Assembly: GCA_902363825.1 (NCBI GenBank)
Contig: CABJBK010000006.1
Coordinates: forward strand, 124,001-188,000
From: Lachnospiraceae bacterium
GTDB lineage: Bacteria; Bacillota; Clostridia; Lachnospirales; Lachnospiraceae
DNA: 64,000 nt
Direction of reading: 5' to 3'
Below the pieces are notes generated by a model. That model ran no database searches. It was given only the letters and a program-made list of their open reading frames with translations, and was not told the origin of the DNA. A program made the translations under genes and the position numbers. Positions within the stretch are counted from its first letter, which is position 1. Each line of letters starts with the position of its first letter. Below, piece by piece: positions 10,035-18,402 of this stretch.

Positions 10035-10487
10035 CTATTGGATTCGGAAATCAGCTCCCTGTCTCGCCTGAATATTCATACTGATGTTGCAGTCTGCCAT
10101 ATGCTCGCAGTTTACTTCCAGACCATATGCCACGTTCACCTGTATGCTCTCATCCTTTTCCTCGATCTTTATGTCTTTCGCGTCAATGCCGATCATAAGG
10201 CTTCCAAACGGAGTATTGTAATAAGTGATGTTCTTTTTGTTCTTCTCGAATACCATGTGGACATTCGCCGCGCCTTTTTTCATGACATCCAGGCAGCCAT
10301 CCTGTATCTTCACGATATTTTTGGTGACACCGTCAAATCCTTCCATCACCTCATCATAGAGCACATAGTGTTTTCCGTTCCGTTTATAATAATCCCCGGA
10401 AGTGATCATCTCGACCGGTTCCGGATTTTCATTTTCTTCCTGCAGAAACTGCAGTCCCTGAATACGAAGCAACACGTCTTTCGTCAT
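10035..10487 (-). CDS. DUF1934 (YwiB-like) beta-barrel protein
   Basis: A 150-residue soluble protein beginning MTKDVLLRIQGLQFLQ and rich in alternating beta-strand patterns (GKHYVLYDEVMEGFDGVTKNI; YYNTPFGSLMIGIDAKDIKI; GLEVNCEHMADCNISMNI). It matches the layout of the DUF1934/YwiB family, a small lipocalin-like barrel of unknown role. An upstream extension of 34 codons exists, but AAGGAGATAAGC precedes the ATG at 10487. It follows the VWA gene by 16 bases, so it is probably the third gene of the AAA+/VWA unit. Family call is moderately sure; function unknown. Confidence 0.75.
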   Translation of the reverse strand: MTKDVLLRIQGLQFLQEENENPEPVEMITSGDYYKRNGKHYVLYDEVMEGFDGVTKNIVKIQDGCLDVMKKGAANVHMVFEKNKKNITYYNTPFGSLMIGIDAKDIKIEEKDESIQVNVAYGLEVNCEHMADCNISMNIQARQGADFRIQ

Positions 10488-10503
10488 TTTTTTGCTTATC
10501 TCC

Positions 10504-12198
10504 TTATCTGAAAATACTCTGTATCTCATTTTGCACCAAAGAACCGATCGTATCCGCCAGCCGTCCGATATCCGTGATCCGCGCGACACTGCTTCCGTAA
10601 ATATCCTTTGCCGCTTTTACGTTCTCGTCCTGTCCGAAAAAAAGTCCGATGACATGGATCCCCTGTTTTTTCAGCGCGCGTACCTCCGCCGCGGTATCCG
10701 TAAGCCCGTCCCCGCCTGCATACGCTTTTTTCCCCGGCAGTTTTCCTCCGTTCGGGCTTGCGTCGGTCAGCACGATAAGAAGCCGGTTTTTGTAGCTGTG
10801 CTCCGGCATCTGGGTTCCGACGGCCCGGATCGCCAGTCCGTCCCGGTTAAATCCGATCGCGGTATACTGGAATACTCCGTCACTGCCCGTCTCCACGCCC
10901 TTTAAGCGCTGGCAGACCGTATACCCCGAAATGCTGCAAAATGAATAAACCTGTGTAGGAATATAACACAGTCTCAGACTTTCCGCAATCATATATGCCT
11001 CCGCCGCGATCTGCTCCTGCCGCTCCAGCTGTGAGGAAGATCCGTCAAGCAGCAGCGTGACGAGGAAATCCCCGGGCTCTTTCTGGTCTTTCCGCTCAAA
11101 AACCATGCGCTCGTTTAACTGCACCGCCCGCCACACTTTCGACGCGTTTAAGGTTCCCTGCGCAGCCGGGATGCTGTCTGCCTCCTGCTCCATCAGAAGC
11201 ACACGGAAGATCTGATCCCGCAGCCGGTGTATCTCGGTACGGAATTTTCTTTCACGGGCATGATAATACGCGGTATTTTTTTCTTTCTGCCCGCGCATCC
11301 GCTCGTATTCCACCGGATCCACATGCTGTTTTAACCTGGTATACGCGCCTTTTCCACCGCAGAAGCAGATATGGCATTCCGCGTGGTTTCCGACACAGAT
11401 CTTCTGTTCTAACTTCTTTCCCGTCCGCTCATCAAAAAGCGGCTCCCCGAAGTAATCAAGGATCTTTTCTTTTAACTTCTCCTCATTCTCTCCAGTCAGT
11501 CCCGCTGCCAGTTCCCGCAGTTTCTGTGACGCCTTTTCCGGCCGGGTTTCCTTTTTTCCCCCGCTCTCGTCGACCGGATCCAGGCGCTGTACTGCCTGCA
11601 CCTTCTGACGCGGGCGGAAAAAGACGGGCAATTTATGTTTTAAGTAAATTCTCCCGTCTCCTCTTTTCTTCTGTACGTCCATATGGTAATACGCGCAAAG
11701 CGCCTTATTGATCCGAAAGAGCAGCGTATCGGTATCCGCGTCCGCCGCCGCAAGCAGATCACGCAGCAGCTTTTCCTCATCCGGGGAAAGCACTTCCCTT
11801 TTGCCCAAGATCCGTCTGCACTTTGCCTCATTGATGCGCTCCTCCGGCAGGGTCTTTACCAGCATCGCGGTGCGGCTTAAGATCTCCTCCGCGTACTCCT
11901 CCCGCAGATCCGAAAGAACCGGCCGCTCCTTAATCTCCCGCTCATACACCGCGTTCTCCAGCGCGACCCACGAGAGAGCATCACACGCGCCCTGATGCTC
12001 TGTTCCGCCGAGTGAATCAAAATATGCCGCCACCTTGTCCGTGTCATACCATTTATGTACGAGCCCGATCACCATATTTAAATACAGATCCAGTGTCTCG
12101 TTTCCATTCTCCGCCAGAAACTGCGGCCGGAATGTGTAATCGCCCGCCGCTGTCCATATGATGTTTTTTGCCCTTAAATTCTCTTTTTCCCCGTCCAT
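10504..12198 (-). CDS. VWA-domain protein, MoxR/NorD-like partner
   Basis: A 564-residue cytosolic protein whose C-terminal third is a von Willebrand A domain. The MIDAS motif DGSSS is near residue 395, with later LIVLTDASPNGG and GLFFGQD strands. The N-terminal half is helical and charged and contains a CHICFC cysteine cluster near residue 275 that could hold a metal. It starts two bases after the AAA+ gene, typical of MoxR-VWA chaperone pairs (NorQ/NorD, CbbQ/CbbO) that remodel or insert metal into a client enzyme. No nitric-oxide reductase or other client is nearby, so the NorD annotation sometimes given to such genes should not be read as function. Confidence 0.82.
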   Translation of the reverse strand: MDGEKENLRAKNIIWTAAGDYTFRPQFLAENGNETLDLYLNMVIGLVHKWYDTDKVAAYFDSLGGTEHQGACDALSWVALENAVYEREIKERPVLSDLREEYAEEILSRTAMLVKTLPEERINEAKCRRILGKREVLSPDEEKLLRDLLAAADADTDTLLFRINKALCAYYHMDVQKKRGDGRIYLKHKLPVFFRPRQKVQAVQRLDPVDESGGKKETRPEKASQKLRELAAGLTGENEEKLKEKILDYFGEPLFDERTGKKLEQKICVGNHAECHICFCGGKGAYTRLKQHVDPVEYERMRGQKEKNTAYYHARERKFRTEIHRLRDQIFRVLLMEQEADSIPAAQGTLNASKVWRAVQLNERMVFERKDQKEPGDFLVTLLLDGSSSQLERQEQIAAEAYMIAESLRLCYIPTQVYSFCSISGYTVCQRLKGVETGSDGVFQYTAIGFNRDGLAIRAVGTQMPEHSYKNRLLIVLTDASPNGGKLPGKKAYAGGDGLTDTAAEVRALKKQGIHVIGLFFGQDENVKAAKDIYGSSVARITDIGRLADTIGSLVQNEIQSIFR

Positions 12199-12200
12199 AC

Positions 12201-13115
12201 TCAGTTTGAAAACATCTTCTCTCTTTCCAGTTTTTTCGGGATCCGTTCCCGGATCACATCCCGGATCAGTTCCTGTTCCACCGGATCAAAGGATTTGTTG
12301 ACAATGCCCATCGCAAGTGCGCAGTTTGCCTCAAGCCCATGTTCCATCAGTGTCACCGCATCCAGCAGTCCACGCAGATCCAGCGCCTTGGTGGAAATTT
12401 CACCGCTCTCACATTTTTTCTGGATATCAAAGAAAAGTTCGGTAAACTGACCGGCGTATTTTTCCTTCAGTTTCGGGAACTGACTGCTTAACAGCCGGTT
12501 CAGATAGGCATCGGAGATCTGCGGCATCGCGATGACGACAAAACGAGATGCAAGCGCCTCGTTCAGCTCTCTGGTTCCCGCGTATCCGTAGTTCATTGTC
12601 GCGATAAAGCGGGTCGCCCCGGAGAGTGCGATCCTGTCATACCCAGGCACATCAATGACATGTCTAAAATCCAGGATCCCGTGCAGAACCGCAAGTGCCT
12701 CGTTCTTCGCCATATTGATCTCGTCGAGCACACCAAAGCCGCCCTCCGCCGCGCAGCGGTAGACCGGTCCCTCGCGGAATGCCACCTCACCGTTTTGAAA
12801 CGTATCGGTTCCGATCAGGGACGCCGCATCCGTATTGATATGAAAAGAAATATCAAATAACGGTCTTGCGAATACCGCCGCGAGATTTTCCGCAAGCACA
12901 TTTTTTCCGGTCGCCTTCGGTCCCGTGAGCAGCAGATTCTTTCCGCAGAGTAACGCGACTGCTGCCTCCTCCCATACCTCTTTTCCGTAATACAGATATT
13001 TTGGTTTCGGTATCCGCGCGCACATCTCGTCCGTCACCGAATGTTCTTCCCGAAATTTCAGGATTCCCTCTATGATTTCCGGTTTTACCTGTTCTTCCCG
13101 CAAAAAATCGATCAT
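12201..13115 (-). CDS. MoxR-family AAA+ ATPase
   Basis: A 304-residue AAA+ protein of the MoxR/NorQ type. The Walker A segment is GPKATGKN at residues 65-72, where Asn replaces the usual Thr/Ser after the lysine. Walker B is GVLDEIN (D131, E132), followed by a sensor-1 Asn in FIATMNYG and Arg-containing ELNEALASRFVV. Such ATPases work with the VWA protein encoded directly downstream as a remodelling chaperone. A sigma-A promoter lies about 30 bases upstream. The Walker A change may slow ATP hydrolysis or be a subfamily trait. Partner assignment is from gene order. Confidence 0.85.
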   Translation of the reverse strand: MIDFLREEQVKPEIIEGILKFREEHSVTDEMCARIPKPKYLYYGKEVWEEAAVALLCGKNLLLTGPKATGKNVLAENLAAVFARPLFDISFHINTDAASLIGTDTFQNGEVAFREGPVYRCAAEGGFGVLDEINMAKNEALAVLHGILDFRHVIDVPGYDRIALSGATRFIATMNYGYAGTRELNEALASRFVVIAMPQISDAYLNRLLSSQFPKLKEKYAGQFTELFFDIQKKCESGEISTKALDLRGLLDAVTLMEHGLEANCALAMGIVNKSFDPVEQELIRDVIRERIPKKLEREKMFSN

Positions 13116-13145
13116 ACCGCATCCCCTTTTTCTCGCTTTTTCTTC

Positions 13146-13173
13146 ATTATATTACATTTTACGGTCTTTGCAA
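13146..13173 (-). promoter_or_regulatory. Promoter of the AAA+/VWA/DUF1934 unit
   Basis: TTGCAA, 16 bases, TATAAT, ending about 30 bases before the AAA+ start codon. Confidence 0.6.
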
Positions 13174-13216
13174 GATATGAGGGGTTCGTTTTTATTATAA
13201 TTTTATTGTAAAGAAT

Positions 13217-13840
13217 TTAACGATCCTTATTTAAAAATGTCAGATATTTAAACGATACCTCATAGTTTTTGTTTTCCATCAAAGAGGCATATTCTTCCGG
13301 TGTGAGCGCCTGCTCGAGCGCCTCCTTCGCCTCCCTGTCAACTACTTCATATTCTTCCCCGGAAAAGCACATGTTCGGATACATCACACACCACCAGTTA
13401 TGCCCCTCTCCCGCTCCGATCACCAGATTCAACGCCTCATAGGTTCCCGCGGGAAAGGTATACGCGCCATAGGTCTTGACCGGAAATTTTACATCCCCGA
13501 GCTGTGCCGTCACGGTATAATCATAGCCCTCCTCACGGATCACTTCCTCTGCGGCCGCTGTGATCTTTTGCATGTTTTCTTCTACAATCCGTTCGCAATC
13601 TTCCACATCCGACGCCTCTTTCATCTTCGGCGCCATATAGCTTCCCACCGCATCCCGCACTTTTAATTTCAGAGCCTGATCCTCTTCGCTGTCGCTGTTT
13701 GCCAGCACATGGAACCGCAATACCCGTTTTGCGATATCCTCCTGATAACTTCTATGTATATAGCAGGTTTTTCCAAAATACGCTGCCACAAGCAGGCTTG
13801 CCATGAGCACACGGCACAGCACTTTTTTTGTCTGATCCAT
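13217..13840 (-). CDS. spoIIR: Stage II sporulation protein R
   Basis: SpoIIR is the forespore-made, exported signal that triggers SpoIIGA-dependent activation of pro-sigma-E in the mother cell. The protein has an N-terminal membrane/signal segment (VLCRVLMASLLVAAYFG) and the family core: LRFHVLANSDSEEDQALKLKVRDAV, then the Trp pair in EGHNWWCVMYPNMCF, and a C-terminal EVSFKYLTFL. The chosen start (MDQTKKVL, 207 residues) follows GGAGG by eight or nine bases; the frame is open for 31 more codons, but that extension is Lys/Arg-rich and has no good ribosome site. It lies directly behind the gerK genes, so it may be co-transcribed in the forespore. Confidence 0.9.
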   Translation of the reverse strand: MDQTKKVLCRVLMASLLVAAYFGKTCYIHRSYQEDIAKRVLRFHVLANSDSEEDQALKLKVRDAVGSYMAPKMKEASDVEDCERIVEENMQKITAAAEEVIREEGYDYTVTAQLGDVKFPVKTYGAYTFPAGTYEALNLVIGAGEGHNWWCVMYPNMCFSGEEYEVVDREAKEALEQALTPEEYASLMENKNYEVSFKYLTFLNKDR

Positions 13841-13944
13841 TTTCCCATCCTCCGGCATTTTTATTTTCCGGCGGTCACGGGATTGCTCCCGCCCGCCTTC
13901 TTTTTTCATTATTGCCGTTTTTTTTCGTTTCATTCACCGGTTCT

Positions 13945-15030
13945 TTATTTTGTGTCCACAAGTGTGACCTCTGACTTTACCTCATAGTTAATAACCGCGT
14001 CATAATGCGTCTTATCCCCGGCATACCTGTCATAGAGCGACCGGTCCGATCCGCCGAGCTTGCGGAAGCTGTCGGCCAGATCCACACCCTTTTCATCCTG
14101 CGCCGCGCAAAGCGTCTCTTTTAGTACCTCCGTCAGTTTCCGGTTTGTCTGCGCTTCCAGTTCCTCTCTTTCCTCACTGTCTGCGCACATTCCGTTCATC
14201 AAAGCCGCCTCACTTTTTACGGTCAGAATAAGCTGTGGTTTTCCACGATACGTTGTGATCTCATAACTGCAGTCCGGTGCGTCCAGTTTTATGATCTCCC
14301 CGCCGGAAAGTTTGACGGAAAAACTGCGCAGTTTGTTTTCCGCCAAAAGTCCCACCAGCGCATCCTGCATATCTAACGTTCCGACCGGTTTAAAATCCCG
14401 GAACACATAAAATTCCGAGATCGCCGGTATCCCTCCATTTTCACTGAGCACCGGCAAAAACAGCACGGAATTGCGGTTATAGTATTCGTTATAGAGATCT
14501 CCGAGCGTTGGCATCGCGTACGTTTTGTATACGGTCGATCCGGTCACCATATCCTCTAAAAAAGTTCCGACCGGTTCATTTAACCCACCGTTCAGTGAAA
14601 GAATGTCCGAGGCATCCGGGCTTGCCACAAATACCAGCGTATTCCGCGCGAAGTTTTCCTGGCTGACCGCAAATTCTAAAAACTGCTCCAGTGCGTTTTC
14701 ATTTTCCAGGAAATCCATTCCGAACACGAGCACCTTTAAATGATTGTAGTCGAGGGAATTTTCACTGTCTGCCTCATAGGTCTGCCACGCCTCGTAATAC
14801 GAGTCCGCCACCACACGAAACGATTCCCCCTCGTCACTTTTCGCTTTTTCATCCGCGATCTCCGAGAGCTGCGGAAAATAGAACGCAACGCTGCACCCGC
14901 TGCCCGTCTCATCGATCCCGATGGCAAGCGGGAAGCTGCGATCCTCTAATTCCCGCGTGTTGCACCCTGCAAGCGGAAGTGCCGCAAGAAGGAGAAACGC
15001 GGCACACAGATTTCTTTTTATCTTTTTCAT
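13945..15030 (-). CDS. gerKC: Spore germination lipoprotein, Ger(x)C family
   Basis: C subunit of a GerA-type germinant receptor, 361 residues. It has a lipoprotein signal (LPLAGCNTRELED, Cys about 23), then the family's N-terminal region (FPLAIGID) and a long C-terminal domain with FRKLGGSDRSLYDRYAGD. It is anchored at the spore inner membrane with the A and B subunits. The start codon overlaps the stop of gerKB (ATGA, four bases), so translation is coupled. The germinant cannot be told from sequence. The letter K is by analogy with clostridial receptors. Confidence 0.9.
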   Translation of the reverse strand: MKKIKRNLCAAFLLLAALPLAGCNTRELEDRSFPLAIGIDETGSGCSVAFYFPQLSEIADEKAKSDEGESFRVVADSYYEAWQTYEADSENSLDYNHLKVLVFGMDFLENENALEQFLEFAVSQENFARNTLVFVASPDASDILSLNGGLNEPVGTFLEDMVTGSTVYKTYAMPTLGDLYNEYYNRNSVLFLPVLSENGGIPAISEFYVFRDFKPVGTLDMQDALVGLLAENKLRSFSVKLSGGEIIKLDAPDCSYEITTYRGKPQLILTVKSEAALMNGMCADSEEREELEAQTNRKLTEVLKETLCAAQDEKGVDLADSFRKLGGSDRSLYDRYAGDKTHYDAVINYEVKSEVTLVDTK

Positions 15031-16112
15031 GCGCTCCGCCTTCTTTCCGCAGACAGATATGCTATGACCGGGATCAAAATGACCGCCGGCGTTCCCACAT
15101 ACCAGAGGAATTTAAAATATAAGCCCTCCGCCCACGCGGTCCGGTAGAACATGCCGGAAATCCCGTAGACCGCCGCCGTCACGCCAAACAGGACAAGAAA
15201 TTTTTTTCCGGTATGAAAGATCTGGGTCAGCGCTGTCTGCGCATAGAAAAGCCCGGTGCAAAGAAACGCGAACAGCGTAAAAAACCAGATCGCGACCATA
15301 AACGCGTCCTGCCGCTTCAAGAAGCCGCCCGGCAGATCTACCATACTCATAAGCGTGACAACCGGAAAGCGCTGTCTGCCAAGCGCTTTTTCCTGAAATA
15401 TCCCAAGCAGGATCAAAAACATTGCCACATTGATCGTAAAATGAAACGCAGCCGCCTGTCTTGCCGCCGCCACGATCTGTGCCTTCTTCGTGGCATATCC
15501 CACCAAAAAGGGCAGCAAAAAGATCACACCGGAAAAGATCACGACCAGATAGATCCCCTCCACCACCGGAAGCGCACCTGCCACAAAGACCGGTGTCCAG
15601 TAATCCGTATTCCACTGAAACATCGCGAGAAACAGCATCAGAAAAAGCGGCACCATCAAAAACCAGAACAGCAGCTCATATACCCTGGCTCTTCCTTCCA
15701 TTCCCTGATAGATCCCGTACGCTCCGACCAGGCACAGGAAAAACGCGATCAGCCAGAACGATTCCTCTCTTAGCAGGCACTTTTGGATCAGTGAAGTTTC
15801 TGTATACAGTGCATAGGCGCCGAGCAGTATGCAGTATACAAAATACAAAAAAGCAAACACCCAGGAAAGGAACGTGCCACAGCTGCGCTTTAAATATTCC
15901 ATGTAGCCGCACGGCATGCGCCGGTGCAGTTTCTCCAGGAAAACGAGATAGCACAGCAGAAGCACCCAGGCTCCGAAAATACTGAATATTCCGTCCTTTC
16001 CCACATACTTTGCCAGAAGCACCGGCAGCAGAAGTGTGTTAATCCCGAACAGATCATAGATCAACAGGCGTCTGATCTGGCGCTTTGAAATTCTTCCATT
16101 TTCCGAAAACAT
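15027..16112 (-). CDS. gerKB: Spore germination permease-like protein, GerAB family
   Basis: B subunit of the germinant receptor, 361 residues with about ten membrane helices, of the amino-acid permease-like GerAB family. Features are the opening ISKRQIRRLLIYDLFGINTLLLP, a conserved WNTDYWTPV loop and a helix-rich C-terminus. In GerA receptors this subunit binds the small-molecule germinant. It begins two bases after gerKA and overlaps gerKC. Confidence 0.88.
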   Translation of the reverse strand: MFSENGRISKRQIRRLLIYDLFGINTLLLPVLLAKYVGKDGIFSIFGAWVLLLCYLVFLEKLHRRMPCGYMEYLKRSCGTFLSWVFAFLYFVYCILLGAYALYTETSLIQKCLLREESFWLIAFFLCLVGAYGIYQGMEGRARVYELLFWFLMVPLFLMLFLAMFQWNTDYWTPVFVAGALPVVEGIYLVVIFSGVIFLLPFLVGYATKKAQIVAAARQAAAFHFTINVAMFLILLGIFQEKALGRQRFPVVTLMSMVDLPGGFLKRQDAFMVAIWFFTLFAFLCTGLFYAQTALTQIFHTGKKFLVLFGVTAAVYGISGMFYRTAWAEGLYFKFLWYVGTPAVILIPVIAYLSAERRRSA

Positions 16113-16114
16113 AA

Positions 16115-17605
16115 CTATCCCTTTCGTTTTAATTTGATGCGCTCTTTCACATGAGCAAAAATCGGTCTGCGGTTCAGATAAATGAGCGGCAGCCGCAGCA
16201 TGGAGTCCCGCTCATCGTGATACCCGGTCAGATCGGCACCGACCACCGGCATCAGATACGGGATCCCGAAGCTTTTTAAGTGCGCCAGATGGATGAGCAC
16301 GATCAGTATGCAGAGCAAAAAGCCGAAAAATCCAAGCCAGGCGCAGAGGAAGATAAAGAAAAACTTTAAGATCCGGAACGCCGTGGCAAATTCCTCATTC
16401 GGGATCGCAAAGGAACAAAGCGCGGTAAATGCCACCACGATCACAACGATCGGACTGACCAGATTTGCCTCGACCGCCGCCTGCCCGATGATCAGTCCGC
16501 CGACGATACCGATCGTATTTCCCATCGCCCCGGGGAGGCGCACGCCGGCTTCCCGCAGGAGTTCAAACGAAAGCTCCATCAAGAGCACTTCCACGATCGA
16601 TGGAAACGGAACCCCCTGCCTTGCCGCCGCAAACGATAATAACAGGGGCGTCGGCAAGATCTGCGTGTGGAAATCCATGACCGCCAGATATAACCCCGGC
16701 AGTGTCATCGCGAAAAAGGACGCAATGTAGCGCAGAAAACGCCCGAGCGAAGCGATCTCAAACCGGTTGTAATAATCATCACTCGTCTGTATAAACGAGT
16801 TGTAATCGGTCGGCAGGATGAGCGCGACCGGGGAATTGTCACAAAGCAGTACGATTCTGCCCTCCAAAATCGCCATTGCCGCGCGGTCCGGGCGTTCCGT
16901 CGTCTGAAACTGCGGAAACGGGGAATACCATTTCTCCTCCATCAGCTGTTCGATCACGCCGCTGTCTAGCACGCCGTCGATCTCGAACGTATCCAGCCGT
17001 TTTTTGATCGTTTCCAGCAAGTCCGGGTAGATCAGATCCTCTATATAAACAAGATCCACGTTGGTCTTTGACCGTACCCCGGCTTTTTTCTCCCATACTT
17101 TCACACGCGGGGAGCGCACCCGTTTCCGCACCAGCGCGGTATTGATCTTGACCGAATCCGAAAATCCCTCATTGGAACCGCGGATGACTTTTTCGGATTC
17201 CGCCTCCGTAACACCCATGCCGGGATACCCTTTATCCGAGACCTTTAACGCATGAGGGTAGCCATCCACAAAGAGTACCGCGTCTCCGGTCAAAAGTCCG
17301 TCCGCCGCCTCCTCATAAGTATCAAACACCGTCACATCGGACAGCCCGAGTCCGTTTTTTTCCAGACACTCATACATTTTTTCTGTCTGCATGCCGCTAA
17401 ACGCATTGAGCATTTTCCCAAGCGCTGACTTTTCAAACAGGACATTTGCCACCGCCACCTCTATGTAGGCAACCAGGCACTCAATATTCTTTTCTTCTCC
17501 CAAAAACATCTGACGCATCTTGATATCCGCGCAGTCCGAAAAGATCTCCTCAAACTTTTTCTTATCCGTCTTAATATTTCCGGTAATCGCTCCTGCCTGT
17601 GGCAT
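16115..17605 (-). CDS. gerKA: Spore germination protein, GerA family A subunit
   Basis: A subunit of the GerA-type receptor, 496 residues from ATG at 17605, where GGGGAG lies seven bases upstream. An eight-codon longer form would use GTG inside the preceding terminator hairpin and lacks a ribosome site. The large N-terminal soluble domain (VRSPRVKVWEKK; GVLDSGVIEQLMEEKWYSPFPQ; ERPDRAAMAILEGRIVLLCDN) is followed by membrane helices around residues 290-450 (LPGLYLAVMDFHTQILPTPL; GNTIGIVGGLIIGQAAV). First gene of gerKA-gerKB-gerKC-spoIIR. A forespore sigma-G promoter would be expected, but I could not place one with confidence. Confidence 0.92.
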   Translation of the reverse strand: MPQAGAITGNIKTDKKKFEEIFSDCADIKMRQMFLGEEKNIECLVAYIEVAVANVLFEKSALGKMLNAFSGMQTEKMYECLEKNGLGLSDVTVFDTYEEAADGLLTGDAVLFVDGYPHALKVSDKGYPGMGVTEAESEKVIRGSNEGFSDSVKINTALVRKRVRSPRVKVWEKKAGVRSKTNVDLVYIEDLIYPDLLETIKKRLDTFEIDGVLDSGVIEQLMEEKWYSPFPQFQTTERPDRAAMAILEGRIVLLCDNSPVALILPTDYNSFIQTSDDYYNRFEIASLGRFLRYIASFFAMTLPGLYLAVMDFHTQILPTPLLLSFAAARQGVPFPSIVEVLLMELSFELLREAGVRLPGAMGNTIGIVGGLIIGQAAVEANLVSPIVVIVVAFTALCSFAIPNEEFATAFRILKFFFIFLCAWLGFFGFLLCILIVLIHLAHLKSFGIPYLMPVVGADLTGYHDERDSMLRLPLIYLNRRPIFAHVKERIKLKRKG

Positions 17606-17634
17606 CCGTATCTCCCCGCTTTCTTTCACATCAT

Positions 17635-17665
17635 AAAAAAGGAGCCAGGCATCTGCCTGTCTCCT
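17635..17665 (-). terminator. Terminator after the gntR gene
   Basis: On the minus strand a GGAG-CAGGC / GCCTG-CTCC hairpin is followed by six T's. It separates the GntR gene from the gerK operon. Confidence 0.8.
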
Positions 17666-17695
17666 TTTATGATGTACATTTTTTTATGTTTTATA

Positions 17696-18373
17696 CTAGA
17701 TCTTCTGCTTTCTTATAATATTTTTTACAGCCTCCGCCTGATTCTCCACATGACGCTTCATCACCTGGGAAACATGCTCTTTGTCATGCTTCTCGATCCC
17801 GGCATAAAGCTCCTCGTGCTCCTCGATCAGTGACGGGTAACTCTTTTCATCTTTTAAATACTCCACACGGTAGCGGTAAACCTGCTCACGCAGATTGTTT
17901 AACATGCTCACCAGCTTCTCATTGCCGGTCGCCGTGTAGATCGCATCATGAAATTCCACATCCGCCTCGGCAATTCTTTTGACATCGCCGCTTCTTGTGG
18001 ATTCCTCGAAGTTTTTCATTGCCTGTTTTAACTGTTTTAACTGATCCTCCGTGATCGCGTCACACGCAAGCTGGACTGCCAGTTCATCGAGTGCCGCGCG
18101 GATCTCCAAGGCGTCCTCCATGTCCTTTTCTGTCATGCCTGCGACCTGTGCCCCCCGGCGCGGTATCGTCACGGCAAGTCCTTCCTGTTCCAGCATCCGG
18201 ATCGCCTCACGGATCGGTGTACGGCTCACGCCCATCTTTTCCGCAAGCTGTAACTCCATCAGCCGTTCCCCCGGCTTTAATTCTCCTTTTAAGATTGCCT
18301 CCCGCAATGTACTAAATACCACATCCCGCAGCGGAAGATACGCATTCATATTCAGCTCCAGATCATCCATCAT
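17696..18373 (-). CDS. GntR-family transcriptional regulator (FadR/FCD type)
   Basis: A 225-residue DNA-binding regulator. The winged helix-turn-helix at about residues 15-80 (PLRDVVFSTLREAILKGEL; LAEKMGVSRTPIREAIRMLE) is followed by an all-helical FCD ligand domain (ADVEFHDAIYTATGNEKL with metal-type Asp/His residues, and a late EEHEELYAGIEKHD). FCD regulators usually respond to small carboxylates or sugars acids. It lies 29 bases downstream of ispE with GGAGG before its start, so both may share a message. Its targets are not evident from the neighbours. Confidence 0.88.
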   Translation of the reverse strand: MMDDLELNMNAYLPLRDVVFSTLREAILKGELKPGERLMELQLAEKMGVSRTPIREAIRMLEQEGLAVTIPRRGAQVAGMTEKDMEDALEIRAALDELAVQLACDAITEDQLKQLKQAMKNFEESTRSGDVKRIAEADVEFHDAIYTATGNEKLVSMLNNLREQVYRYRVEYLKDEKSYPSLIEEHEELYAGIEKHDKEHVSQVMKRHVENQAEAVKNIIRKQKI

Positions 18374-18402
18374 ATGTTTTTCCTCCGTTCCTTCTCCCTT
18401 TG

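Noticed and set aside
10504..13115. Nitric-oxide reductase activation genes (norQ/norD) as functional call
   Set aside because: Only the generic AAA+/VWA partnership is supported; no nor genes are present.
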